Shown piece after piece: positions 21,901 to 32,618 of a stretch of 64,000 bases of DNA. How positions within the stretch are numbered: the first letter of the stretch is position 1; every line of letters begins with the position of its first letter. Origin of the DNA: Pilatotrama ljubarskyi (taxonomy: Eukaryota; Basidiomycota; Agaricomycetes; Polyporales; Polyporaceae); contig MU277684.1 in assembly GCA_022385805.1 (NCBI GenBank), positions 279,333 through 343,332 of the forward strand, given 5' to 3'. Both the position numbers and the translations under genes were made by a program. Below the pieces are notes generated by a model. That model was not told the DNA's origin. It worked only from the letters and a program-made list of their open reading frames with translations, and searched no databases.

Positions 21901-23267
21901 TCAATCGTCTCTCCTCGGACCTACGTCGAAGCTCATGAAGTCTCTCGCGCATACAACCTCACCCCCGCCAAAGGTACTCTCCGCCAGCTCTCGTATCCTC
22001 CCCATAATCCGTCGCGCCTCCTCGTCCACATCGTCATTCCCGGGATACCTCGCCGAGAAATGGTTCAACACGAGCTTCCGCGCTCGTATCCTGCTCGCAA
22101 ACGCGCCCGCCATCTGCGGTGTTGAATGGCCCCTCGACTTTGCTCTTTCCTCCACGATCTCCTCCGTATCCGTATCCTTCGTATTCGGATCCACCCCCGG
22201 TAAATGCGCATTCGTCGCCTCGTGAATCAGCAAGCACGCGTCCTCCGCAATAGGAGCAATCGGCGACGGGTCGTACGTATCTCCCAGAATCACGATCTTC
22301 CGCCCAGGCTTCCGCGGGGGACCCTGCAGGACCGTTCCGTCCGCGAGCGTGACGGTCTCGCCGCGCTGCAGGCGGCTCATGACCGACATCGGCGTACCCG
22401 TGCGCTTCAGCTCGGGCACGTACTTCTTCGGGTCGATCTTGCCCGGGACCGGGAGCTCGTTCACGACATACCCGACGCACGGCACGCTATGCAGAATCGG
22501 CGCTGCTGAGACCGTCACTAGCGCGCCCTTGTAGATGTCCGGCCACACCCCATTCTCGTCCTGTATGATGTTCCGTCCAGGACGTTCCATCGGATGCGGC
22601 GCGAGTGTAGTGAAGTCGCCGTCCGGTGGGTCAGTGGGGAGCCGGAGCTCGTGCACGACGTAGGGTGCGCCGAGGAGTGTGTGCGTGTATGTGAGCCCAT
22701 GCCGGACGTACGCCCGTGTGCCTAGGGGGCCGTATATCTCCAGGGGCTGTTCGCGAGCGCGGTTGAGCATGTCATTTTGCGAGCTCCGTGAGGCAGCCGG
22801 AATTTGGACTGACTTGTACGTCCTCTGGAGGGGCGGTTTGGGCGCGCGGGTCTTCTACGCCGTCAATCGTGCCTCCTGCGCCGTTCAGCCGACCAGCGAG
22901 CACCGGGAGCAAACCAAAGATGTGGTCGCCTATGGTTGATTCAACCTCTTGCCCATGAGTCGCAGGGAAAGCGGGGCGACCGACCGTGCGTATGCGTGAT
23001 AAATATCTTCTGGATCTTGCCCATCTTCACGGAGCTCTTCTGGATCTGGTGCTGCGTCGCCTCGCCGCAGTCAAAGAGCCAGACATCACCATCAAGCCGC
23101 AGAGCGAGGGAGGAGTGGTTCCGGGTCGACGAGGGTTGGGCGGACGCGCTGCCGAGGATGGTGATGTTCACGGAGGTGAGTGCGCTCATGGCAAGTCCGA
23201 AAGTCGCGGAGGACGCAAACTGCAGGAGGAACGTCATACAGGAGACGTCCTCGTACGATCGTAGCAA
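21901..23267 (-). CDS. tRNase Z, short (ELAC1-like) form
   Basis: A metallo-beta-lactamase endonuclease that removes the 3' trailer of precursor tRNAs. The N-terminal block reads [20 protein letters not shown] and then [16 protein letters not shown]. The metal-binding motif [12 protein letters not shown] is formed across an intron near 22923-22978. A second intron (about 22762-22840) precedes [17 protein letters not shown]. Downstream come [26 protein letters not shown] and, near the C-terminus, [11 protein letters not shown], which supply the remaining metal ligands. Total length is about 370 residues, the short-form size. The ATG at 23267 is the first; ATGs at 23237 and 23189 are in frame, and the conserved domain starts right after the last. 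It lies 22 bp from a divergent tRNA gene. Confidence 0.88.
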
Positions 23268-23289
23268 TTTCTAGTGGGAAGGGCTTCCG

Positions 23290-23372
23290 GTCCCTGTCGA
23301 TTAGTGGTCAGATCATCACGTTGTGGTTCACACAATACCGTGAAGACGCAGGCTCGACTCCTGCCCGGGACA
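23290..23372 (+). tRNA. tRNA-His (GTG) with an 11-nt intron
   Basis: The cloverleaf can be folded by hand. The acceptor is GTCCCTG with 3' CCGGGAC and discriminator A. The D arm is GATT-AGTGGTCA-GATC. The anticodon stem TCACG/CGTGA has loop TTGTGGC once an 11-nt intron at 23327-23337 is removed. The T arm is GCAGG-CTCGACT-CCTGC. The spliced loop TTGTGGC gives anticodon GTG, and the intron sits after base 37, the canonical position. One acceptor pair (6:67, T:C) does not match, and the T loop has CTCGACT rather than TTCGANT. A Pol III stop (TTTTT) lies 12 nt downstream. Internal A and B boxes serve as promoter. Confidence 0.85.
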
Positions 23373-23383
23373 CGTTCGGTTGC

Positions 23384-23388
23384 TTTTT
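23384..23388 (+). terminator. Pol III terminator of tRNA-His
   Basis: A run of five T on the coding strand, 12 nt after the discriminator base, in the expected place for RNA polymerase III termination. Confidence 0.6.
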
Positions 23389-23423
23389 GCCTCCACCGCT
23401 CCAATCAGAGTCCAGGATTTGGT

Positions 23424-25195
23424 ATGGCTCCTGTTACGCGGTCCAGTGGGAAAGCTCAGACGACGTCCTGGTCTTCTCCTCAAAAAGCTCAAGCCTCTTC
23501 GAGTAAAGTAACTCTCGACAACGACGACTGGGATACCACTAGCGATGAGACCTCAGTCCGTTCGGGATCCCCTGAACGTTTCCAACCTATCAAGAAGGCT
23601 TCAGGCACATCCGGGGGAACAACGCTTCAGGTGTGAACTCCTATCCCCTAATACACTCTGGAGACAAGCGTCTGAGTTGTGCGTCCCAGTCATTGCTCAC
23701 GAGAGCCCTCGGGGGCGTGAAGGAGCTCGAGCGCGAAAATGCGACGCTCCGAAAGACGGTAGCCGCCCTCGAAGCTAGGCTTGACCGGGTTGTGGAGGCA
23801 GACGACGCGCCTCTGCAACCGAGGAAGGCCAAGAGGCTCTCCGCAGCCACCGTGCTCGAGCTGAGGCGGGAGGTGGAAAGCCTGAGAAAGCAAGTCCGAC
23901 GTTTAGAGAAGGTACTATTCTCTGATTATATGTGGCTGGTGCCATTGGGCCCACTGACTCCATTCCTGGCCGTTTCAGACAAATGAGAAGCAAAGGAAGC
24001 GGATCCATCAGGTAGGTTCACTGCCCAGTATACTTTGGCCGCGAATAATCGGCAGCTGACGACAATTGTTCAGCTTAGTATGAAAGAACTCAAGACGGAA
24101 GCCGAGGACCTCGTAGACGTAGCAGAGTTTGAGGTCGGCGACTCTGCCCACAAGATGCGTAATGTACGCCTAGTCCTCCGTGTACCCGCCGTCTAGATAA
24201 TAATCTCGATTGGTCCTCCAAGCTTCTCCGAAGGTTTCAAGACCTCATGCTCGAGAACGCCTTGGACGAGAACGAGGAGTGCGACGTATGCGAAGAACCT
24301 CTGGAGGTCAAGAAATGCAGAAGGTACGCCTTCTCCTTAGCACGATGCCTTTGCGCGTGGATTCGCTCTAGGTTAAGTATAACATTCTAGCTTTCCTTGT
24401 CAGCACATACTATGCGAGGACTGCACGCTGAAGTTGCTGCCTGATCCCCACAAGCGCAAGGAAGAATTAATACGCTGCCCGCAATGCCGGATGCAGTGCC
24501 CGCGAGACGAGACGGAAACCATTCGGTTCACGGCCGTGGAGCGATGGGACGCCCTCCTGGATGTCGCGAAGCAGTGGGCCAGGATGGACACACGAAGACA
24601 CGACGATACCACTGAGGAGGAAGACGCCGAGAGTTTCTTAGACGACGGTCCCGAGGAAACCAGGTCAGGACGGCTTTGCACCCTGCGAGCTAGAGTGCTT
24701 AGTGGCGTTACTTTTGCAGCACAACCGCCTCAGAACGTCCGTCTGCTCACCCTCTTGAGAGCACTGCCGAGCCGGAAGGCGGTGACGAAGAGAAGGAAGT
24801 GCCTCAGACACCATACCGACTGCGAAAGCGCCCTGCCGTCACGACACCAATTTCTGAACAGGAGTCTGAGCCCGTAGCTGAACCCGAGCATCATTTGGAG
24901 CCGAAGGTAGAGCCAGCTGTAGAAGAGTGAGTGGTGGATATCAGCTACCCTCTACGCAATGCTGCCTCACACATCCTTGTGCGATAGTCTTGTTCCTGAG
25001 ATACAGCCAGACACAGATGAAGTTCCCGATGTCAAGAGCGAAGCCGATACAGAACACGAGGACCAAACCCATTCGCCTGTGACGCCTTCGGCGTCCGTTC
25101 AACGAACACCATCATATGCCCAGTCTCCCTCTCAGGCCAAACGGAAGAGACTGGAACAGCTCGCGGAGGCGCGCAACAAGAAACGGAGACTATAA
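23424..25195 (+). CDS. RING-finger protein with N-terminal coiled coil (putative E3 ligase)
   Basis: The N-terminus is disordered and serine-rich (MAPVTRSSGKAQTTSWSS). A coiled coil follows: VKELERENATLRKTVAALEA, then TVLELRREVESLRKQVRRLE. The RING is assembled from two exons as CDVCEEPLEVKKC, then FPCQHILCEDC and IRCPQCRMQCP, with zinc ligands in a C3HC4-like order. After the RING comes VERWDALLDVAKQWA. A long acidic, disordered tail ends in a basic stretch (KRKRLEQLAEARNKKRRL) that could be a nuclear signal. E3 activity is inferred from the RING only. The start at 23424 lies 35 nt after the tRNA-His terminator, so the gene's promoter must include or span the tRNA. Confidence 0.75.
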
Positions 25196-25292
25196 ATTGG
25201 AAGACCACAGATGCACTACGGAACCATGTACGAATAGCGTGTATAGTATGCTACAGCGGAAAGACGAAGTCCGGGAGCCCGCAGGACGGACG

Positions 25293-28200
25293 TCACAACA
25301 CCTCAACGAGTGCTCTGGCTGGAGACGCGATCGCAACCGGTTTACTCGTAAAGTCCAGTGCACTGCCGCCTTCATATGCAACGAGGTCACCCATGTCTCC
25401 GATCCATCCCTCCAGGTCAAGGAGCTTCTCCAAGTTCGTCGAGACGAGCTCGTACGCCTGCCGCTTGTTGATCCAGTTGTTGGAGTCCAGAATGGCCTAT
25501 GTGCGCATGTGAATCGACGGATCTCGCATGAAGAGCTACGAGATGGATACCATTCCGACGTCGAATCGGGTCTGTTGGACGTGATATGCCTCCCACACTC
25601 CCAGCGCGACTGTCACCTCGTGCTTGAGTAGGATGGCGAGAGCGGTGTCGTTGGTTAGAGGCGGTCCGGCAAGACTGGATGTAAAGGTACGTGAGTGGGC
25701 CGTGAGGTCCTGCGTGAAGCGTCCGGACTCACATTTTGCGGTCGTCCCAGGACCAAGGGAACTGTCTTGCAGGGCTGAGAATGACGCCAACTCCGGCGTG
25801 AGCTGTATGTACATGTCAGAAGTCCTCGACTTCTCGACGAAGGCGTCGTTGGTGCCGTACCTATCTCCTCGGCGAGCAGGTGCGCTTCGGTGGCTCGCGA
25901 GAACACCATGCGCATGTATGTTCCTCGCTTCTCCTCAACCTCGTTCTTCAGGCGTATCAGCGTCGCCATGATATCTGCGCTGGAGACATCGATGACGAGC
26001 GGTATTGTGCCCTGAGTGCCAATTGTCAGTGGCATTTCGTACTCATCCTAGTGTCTCCCCTTACATCCGCTGCCTTCTTGAACCATTCACCAGTCTGCGT
26101 GCGCGGGTCTTCACCCTCCAGAAGGAGATGCCGCAGGGTGGCTATCTGTGTGCTCAGGCTGGCAGTCTCCGAGTGATAGGAGGCGGGTGGTGCCCTGCCG
26201 ATCGAGACATGAAGGGCGGTGATAGGCTTGATGATTGCGGTCCTGTCCAGCGCGTGCGGCGCGCCGGTACGGAAGGTCGCAGAGAGGCCGCCCATGAACT
26301 TGTCGCGGAGGAAGAGAGGCGACCTCACGAAGGACGTTGTAGCATACGTGACGCCGGCACGGTGTGCGATACTACGCCATTGTCGGGCAAAGTGAGCTCG
26401 CTTGCGTTCGGAGGCATGAGGAAGGGGAGCTCACAGGGCGTTCCTTGTCCCAAATGCCAGCGCGTCGTCCACCCTCACTACAGCGCCGATGTCACCAAGG
26501 ACCCTGGGCACGTCTTCCCTGAGAGGCTCAAAGCGGGTACCATCGCTACTCGATGGCTCGCTCTCAATCTCTTCGATGCCCAAAGCCGAGCCGAAGCTCA
26601 TCATACCCGGGGCGATGGTACCTCCACGCAGGTCCATGACGGCCTCCGCGTTCCGACCTTCCCCTTCACAGACTGGCCCGACACAGGTAACCCGCCCGCG
26701 ATCGACTATGACATGAGTCACGCCTGCCTCGCCGTCCAGACCGTGAGGGGAGACCACCCCCGCTGAATCGCCTCCTTGGCGCAGGAACACCTCCTTCACG
26801 TTCCGGAACGCCACACGTCCGGCAATCGTCCTGTTGCTCGCGAGCGGGGGGAGGCCGTCCCACTTCACCACAGCTTCCCTCTCCCGGTCAAACTCGGGGA
26901 CTTCTGGGGGCTCCTGCCATTCTGGCGCAGTCTTCCCGGGACCGATGAGGATGTGGTCGCTATCGTTGCCAACCTGCAGGATGCCGTCAATCCAGACTTT
27001 GCGCGGAGTTGCACCAAGCTGAAGTGGGTGCGAGTCCCAGAGGACGACATCGGCATCCGCTCCCTCACGAAGGATGCCTATGCGATGTAATAGCCCCGCT
27101 GCGGCAGCCGGTACAGATGTTACTGAGGCGAGGGCCAGGTGAGGCGGTAGACCTGCTATGGAATCAGTATTCGTGTAGGATCGGTCAGCAGTGACGCAGT
27201 ACCGTAGTAATGCGCTTGCTGAGCCTCGAACTGTAGGTATCGACTATTGAGCTCTGGGTGGTCCGACTGCAGTCTTCAAGTCGATGATCATGCTATATCC
27301 CGCTCCACGTCTGAGACGTACCTTCATGACGACAGGGAAGCCATTGTCTGCCAGTATGCGAGGTGCAAACTCCGACCCGCGGTACGCTTCCCTCTTGTAT
27401 CGCGAATTATCGGCGAAGAGCGCTATGGTCGGGATCCCGCCATAACTACAGCAGACCTTCAGTGGGATACTGTTACTGGTTGATTGGGAAGTCCCTACTC
27501 ACGTCTTCTTCAGCACTCCTGGCGTAAGATATGCTTCATGAGCGCCATGTATGGACGCGATAGGGAACCTGAACTCTTGTGTTAACTGTATGGAACCCAG
27601 TTAGCATAACTGAGCAGCCTATGGGCTAGCGCACAAGCCTACCCGAACGATGGCATCGAGGTCGACCTCCTCTGAGCAATGCGTGGAGACCTGCACGAAT
27701 GCGAATGAGATCACCGTACCTCCCTGCAGGGTTGATGAGGGCGCTGACCTTCACTCTCCCGCGAAGCACGTCTACCAGAGCCTCCCACCTCACATCTCCC
27801 GGATAGTCCTGACCCTCAATCTCATTCCACAGCCCGGCTTCTGCACGCGCGCAAAACGCGTCCTGCGCGTCGCGTACACTGCGCGCCTCCGCATACGCAG
27901 AGCGGAGCGCCCACATGGTGTCCATGCGGTTCCCATACGCGCGGACGCTCTCTCCACAAGCCTGTCTGTGATGCGCCAAGGTCAACAGGCTGCAAGAGGG
28001 CACTCGAGGGCACGTACTTCAAGTGCCTCCAGCGCAAGGGCAAATTCGGGTCAGGTTTGCTGCCGTTCAGTGCGTAGGGGGGTTCTATGAGCATCGACGT
28101 CGGGGACCGTTCGGCGGTCTTGCGCAGCTTGACCATGAACGCCTGTCCGCCTGCGATATACATCCTCAGCACGAACATGCCTTTCCGTGCACGGCAGACT

Positions 28201-28987
28201 CGCCTATCACATTCTCATTTCCAGGGACCACCTGAACAGAGGTTACCCCGCCCGCAACAGCAAGGGCAAAGCCCTCGTCGTGCGTATTGAGGCCATCGAC
28301 GCTCCTCAACCACGGCAAGATAGGCCCGTGCGAGGAGCTGTAGTCAAGGGCGCCCGCCATGAGAGGGGCGCTCATAAGCCCAAGGTGGGTATGCAAGTCC
28401 ACTTTACCAGCTCTTGTCAGTTTCCGGCGGTAAGCAGGGATTGTACAGGACGGACCTAGACCTGGGGTGACCCAGCCTCCTTTTGCATCCACGACATCCG
28501 TGTCATGCTCAGCATAGAGTGACTCCGGGATGTCGCCAATACCACGAACGAGACCCTTGTCGAGCAGAATATCCCCATATACGATCTCCGTGCCGTTTCG
28601 GGCCCCCGTCCACAGGGTAACGTTCTTGATGAGCGTGGCGCGAGTCCCCGGCTCGAAGCGGTCAGACCGGTCGCGCGCTAGGAAATTCGTTAGTGGGCCT
28701 GGCACCGCACGTAAACCCGCGCATCGGCGGAGTATGTCTTGGGCAGCGAGCGGTACTCGTTGGGCGCTTTGCCTCTCTCGAAAGGAGGCGGTGAGGAGAG
28801 GGATATAAGACGCGCAGAGGGTCAGCGCGATGAGAGACACGGCACAAGCAATGAAGTATCTCGGACGCAAGAGACGGCTAATGTGTTCCCGAGGCGTCGT
28901 TTCCAGTCCGGGCGAATTGTACAGTGTAAAGCTCTGCGTCAGCGGCGAGTTGCGCGTCTGGAGAAGACGTCGGCCCTTTGTCTCCAT
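25293..28987 (-). CDS. Membrane-anchored amidohydrolase-superfamily protein
   Basis: A large composite-domain amidohydrolase, near 950 residues after splicing, found in basidiomycetes with unknown substrate. A cytoplasmic N-terminus (METKGRRLLQTRNSPLTQ) precedes one membrane helix (YFIACAVSLIALTLCASYI), making a type II anchor. The first lobe has TLIKNVTLWTGARNG, then GGWVTPGLVDLHTHLGLM. This contains the metal-binding HxH pair, restored across an intron near 28400-28454. Further on, VSTHCSEEVDLDAIVR, SIHGAHEAYLTPG and ILREGADADVVLWDSHPLQL carry features of the catalytic barrel and the end of the composite domain. A second, degenerate lobe follows (AGRVAFRNVKEVFLR, LRGGTIAPGMMSFGSALG). The stop is at 25293-25295. 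Many short introns interrupt the gene. Confidence 0.75.
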
Positions 28988-29514
28988 AGTCGTGCGCGGG
29001 GAAGGGTCTGGGAGTATACGCCCGCGAGAGCGCCGCAGGTCGTCCCTTATACCTCGGCGTCATGAAGTCCTCGTTCAGTAGGCGTGTTCGCGGGGGAGGT
29101 TCAATGCTGGTGTCACGATGCCAAGGGTGCTTCGGTTCACTTTGAGCGCGGTATCCTTCTGTCGATATAGCCTTCGCAGGTACTCACGAAAAGCCCACCC
29201 ACGTGAAACGACGACATAGAGATATTGCTTAACTCCTGGCGCGGGGGCACAAACGAGGCCCGTGCATGCCTTACATGCGGTTGTGGGCCTAGATGTCAAA
29301 GTGACGGGTCAAGTAGCTAACGTCGTACCTTTCTCCAAGACGTCCGGCGTTCCCTTGATGCCCGCAGTCACTCAAGCTGGACGGCTTGCATCCGTAGCGC
29401 AGCGTGTCATCTTCATTCCGCCAGTCTGCCACGGTAGCGCAAAGAAGCCTAGAATCATGTTCGACATGACATGCCAGGGCGAGATGCGCATACATCCGAG
29501 TCTTGCTCGAGGGG
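28988..29514. other. Intergenic region, promoter of the amidohydrolase
   Basis: About 530 bp. Minus-strand open frames at 29075-29299 and 29289-29495 might be extra 3' exons of the small membrane protein gene, but neither reads like a known domain and no clear splice join was found. Confidence 0.4.
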
Positions 29515-29936
29515 TCATACTACCCCGACGCCCAGCAGCGCCGCGCCGCTCTTGATACCCCTCCCGCGCGCCGCGGCCAAGCTGATAACCAAACAGCTCA
29601 ACAGAAACCCCGTAAACCTACACAAGCATCAGCACAACCCCGCCCACCCCACGCCTAACGGAGCAGCCGCACTCACCGGAAGAACGCGACCCGTGACAAC
29701 GACCGCTCCTCCAGCACCGTGCGCGAGGACGAGAAGATGGAGCGGAGCACCGCGGGCGTGACGGGGATCCGGCTTTGGTTCGGGGCGGGCGGCGACAGCG
29801 GGGGGCCTGCGGCTGGCCGTGTGCTCCCGCCGGGGGTGTCGTGCAGGTAGAGCGAGTTGGGATGTGTTGGCGTGGGGGTGTTGTGGAAGGTGGAGGGCGT
29901 AGGCGTGATGGAGGACGAGGAGGAGAGGTTGCTCAT
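29515..29936 (-). CDS. Small single-pass membrane protein, unknown
   Basis: Not recognised. It begins MSNLSSSSSITPTPSTFHNT and is proline/serine/threonine-rich for about 60 residues. It then becomes basic (ILEERSLSRVAFFR-like) and, after one intron of about 60 nt (29619-29678), forms a single membrane helix (FTGFLLSCLVISLAAARGRG) followed by a short tail ending at the stop at 29515-29517. The product is about 120 residues. The start at 29936 was preferred to one at 30179 because the upstream frame is low-complexity and lies in the probable 5' UTR. A C-terminal extension by further exons cannot be excluded. Confidence 0.5.
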
Positions 29937-30249
29937 CGTTGGTGTCGGTGTCGGTGGCGTTGGACGTCGTGGCCGTGCATCGAATCGTGTGTCGCGCGTG
30001 CGGCGGCGGTTGGCGGGATCAGCGGATTGAATGCGACTCGCGGCGACGCGAGGCTCGACGGCGCTCGTGTGGAGAGATCGGGAGTCGGTCCGGAGAGTTT
30101 CCCCGAGAACCTCGGAGTCGCTTGGATTAGCCACAACCGCCGGCGCCTTTGCGGCGCTCTCCCACCTTTGCGCCTGCATTCAAAGCGTGTGGTCTCTCTT
30201 ACACGCATATATTCGCTCAGGGACGACCTCGGAAGAGTGATGATACACG
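29937..30249. promoter_or_regulatory. Divergent promoter region
   Basis: Lies between the start codons of the small membrane protein and the LRR protein, 313 bp. GC-rich; no TATA element stands out near either start. Confidence 0.4.
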
Positions 30250-31728
30250 ATGTCGTACGTCGACGCGCTACCGTCGGACGAGGAGTCCTGCTTCTACGCC
30301 GAGCACCTCGAGTTCCACCGTAACCCACACCCGGACCTCCCGCCCGCCGTCACGGACGACGAGCTCGCGTCCATCCTCCCACACTGTCCCAATATCTTCT
30401 CTGCCACCCTCAGCGGCGTACCAGACCTCTCTGACCGCACGCTCATCGTCCTCGCCGAGTCCGCGCCGAACCTTACGCACCTCGACATCTCTGGATGCGC
30501 GGACGTGACCGACCTGGGGATCGACGCGCTGGCCGCGCACTCCACTTCCCTCGTCTCCGTCGCAATCAACCGCATCTCAGGGCTCACGGACCACTCCATT
30601 GCACAGCTGGTGCGCGGGCTCCCGCACCTCGAGGTGCTCGAGATGGATGGCCTCCCGCTCGTGACGTCCCTCTCCGTGCGGGACGTCTGGACGTTTGCCC
30701 GGGGGCTAACACGGTGGACGATGTCCGGCTGTCTGCACATCACTAACTCGGCCTTTCCTTGGGTCCCGGAACGGGAACAGCTCCGCTCCCTCGAAGCCCT
30801 CGAGGGCACCAGCAGGCCGCGCGCGACGTGGCTCGAGAACCTGCCGCCGCTCGTCCTGCCGGGCACGCACAAGCTGAACGAGCTGCGCGTGCTGGATCTG
30901 AGCCACTGCATAAAGCTGACGGATTCGGCGATTCTAGGCATCGTCGCGTACGCGCCGCGGATCCAGCACTTGAGCTTGGCGGGGTGCATAGAGCTGACGG
31001 ACCGCGCCATGCGCGCGTTGTGTGCGCTCGGGAACCACCTCGCGGTGATTGACATCGGGGGGCTAGAGCGAGTGACGGACGAGGGTGCGTTCGCCCTCGC
31101 GTCGTCCTGCAGGAGGCTGCAATCCGTTGACATCAGCTGTGAGTCCTGCTCACCTTCTGTTTGGCAAAAATCCATGCAGTTCGGGACTGACGGCACTCCG
31201 CACGCCAGTCATCCCCAACCTGAGCGATCTGGTCGTCCTGGAGCTCGCCGCGCTGCCGCACCTGCGGCGGCTGGCGGCAGCGGGCCTGCCTCGGCTGACG
31301 GACAACGCGGCGTACTTCCTGGCGGAGCATGCGAGCGAGCTGGAGCTGCTCCACCTCACATACTGCATCCGGCTCACGCTGGACGGGGTGCGGGCGCTGC
31401 TCCGGCAGCTGACGAGGCTGGAGCACTTGAGCCTGTCCGGAATCGCGGCGCTGCGCCGGCGGGGGGTGCGGCGGTTCTCAGAGGCGCCGCCCGAGGTACG
31501 TCTGATACCCTTTTGCCTGTGCGTGCTTCGATTGGGTTGCTGACGCCTGAGGGCGCGGGAATGCAGGGCTACGATGAAGGGAAGATGGGCGTGTACAGGG
31601 TGTTTCGAGGTGGGAAGGTGCGGGCGCTGGGGGCGTTCTTGGAGAAGGAGGAGTGGAGGAGGAGGGAGGCTGAGCGGTTGAACATCGTGTTCAAGCCGAG
31701 GGGGGACGACTCGCGGGCGCTGTATTGA
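30250..31728 (+). CDS. Leucine-rich repeat protein, AMN1/GRR1-like cysteine-containing LRRs
   Basis: A tandem LRR protein of about 450 residues whose repeats match the cysteine-containing type of F-box partners such as Grr1 and Amn1: LTHLDISGCADVTDLGIDAL, VLDLSHCIKLTDSAILGIV, HLSLAGCIELTDRAMRAL, LLHLTYCIRLTLDGVRALL and HLSLSGIAALRRRGVRRF. The N-terminus (MSYVDALPSDEESCFYAEHL) has no F-box that I can see. The C-terminal tail is basic with VYRVFRGGKVRALG. There are two introns, about 31140-31209 and 31496-31566; the first joins VDIS to FIPNLSDLVVLEL. It could act as a substrate-recognition or regulatory factor, but without an F-box the SCF link is only inference. Confidence 0.75.
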   Translation: MSYVDALPSDEESCFYAEHLEFHRNPHPDLPPAVTDDELASILPHCPNIFSATLSGVPDLSDRTLIVLAESAPNLTHLDISGCADVTDLGIDALAAHSTSLVSVAINRISGLTDHSIAQLVRGLPHLEVLEMDGLPLVTSLSVRDVWTFARGLTRWTMSGCLHITNSAFPWVPEREQLRSLEALEGTSRPRATWLENLPPLVLPGTHKLNELRVLDLSHCIKLTDSAILGIVAYAPRIQHLSLAGCIELTDRAMRALCALGNHLAVIDIGGLERVTDEGAFALASSCRRLQSVDISCESCSPSVWQKSMQFGTDGTPHASHPQPERSGRPGARRAAAPAAAGGSGPASADGQRGVLPGGACERAGAAPPHILHPAHAGRGAGAAPAADEAGALEPVRNRGAAPAGGAAVLRGAARGTSDTLLPVRASIGLLTPEGAGMQGYDEGKMGVYRVFRGGKVRALGAFLEKEEWRRREAERLNIVFKPRGDDSRALY

Positions 31729-32618
31729 CCCAAACTGTCAGACAAGCTATAGATCGGTGAGTAATACGGTGTTGCGGTCAATGGTCCCTCTACATCATGA
31801 GTGGTGTACGTAGACGTCGGTTGGATGCATACCGGCATCAGGTGGATTGACGGTGAGCACGGATGATTGAGCGGGGAACGACGGACGAATGCAGGATGGC
31901 TCAGCGGTTGCGACGAGAGCGGAGGTGCGCAGCAAGAGCCGATCGCGTGGTTTACCCGCGGTTGTGCGTATGTGGCGGGGACGCGCTCCTGAATTGCTCC
32001 TGGAAGTGCAGAACATGAGCGGAGTGCGCGAATGGCTCGATCGTGACGGTGCTCGAAATAGCAAGTGGACTGCCTAATCGAGCGGGCGGAGCGTCGGACC
32101 GGAAGAAGGGCAGTCATTTTGTGCGGTCAGCGATGGCGTCACCGCAGGAAAAGGAGGCTGCCGCAAGCTGCCGAGGGGGCCGTGCCTGGCGGCGTGCTGG
32201 AGTGCGCGCGCGGTGGTGGTCGCTGTCGCCATCGACGGAGGCGGGGAAAAATTGGGCGGGGAGACGGGCGTCGGGGCTGGTGGCGGGGAGAAGGTCGGGC
32301 GGGCGGCGGGGAGGGCGCACTGCTGCCGGGGGAGTGTGGAGATAAGACGAGTGATGGTGAATGTACGACCCGGCGAGTGCTGCAGTCGAGCGTCCGCGTC
32401 CTGTTCCCTGCTCTCGCCCGACTCCCGGTTGTTCGAGTCTGGCTGTCGATTTCCCCGCCGCCCCTTTTCACTCGAAAGCCTTTCCCATTTCCCGACGACG
32501 CTTCTTCCCTCCTCTGTCCTCGTCCTCCCGGCCTCTGTACGCGCTCTCCCATCGCGCAGGTCTCTTATCTCAACTCGTAGTAATAATGCAACGCAGCTGC
32601 TTCTGAGGTCCTCCCAGC
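31729..32618. promoter_or_regulatory. Promoter and pyrimidine-rich 5' leader of the RhoGEF gene
   Basis: About 890 bp. The last 200 bp before the ATG at 32619 are strongly C/T-rich on the plus strand, a common feature of filamentous fungal leaders. Several antisense open frames here are low-complexity and not credible genes. Confidence 0.45.

Noticed and set aside
20750..21952. A 400-codon minus-strand open frame opposite THOC7
   Set aside because: It is a shadow of the GC-rich THOC7 gene on the other strand: arginine/serine-rich, without domains, and crosses THOC7 introns.
29075..29495. Two minus-strand frames as extra exons of the small membrane protein
   Set aside because: No splice join gives a coherent product and the shorter model already has a stop directly after the membrane helix.
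30250..31728. Calling the LRR protein GRR1 itself
   Set aside because: The repeats fit the family but no F-box is visible at the N-terminus and the repeat number is lower than in Grr1.
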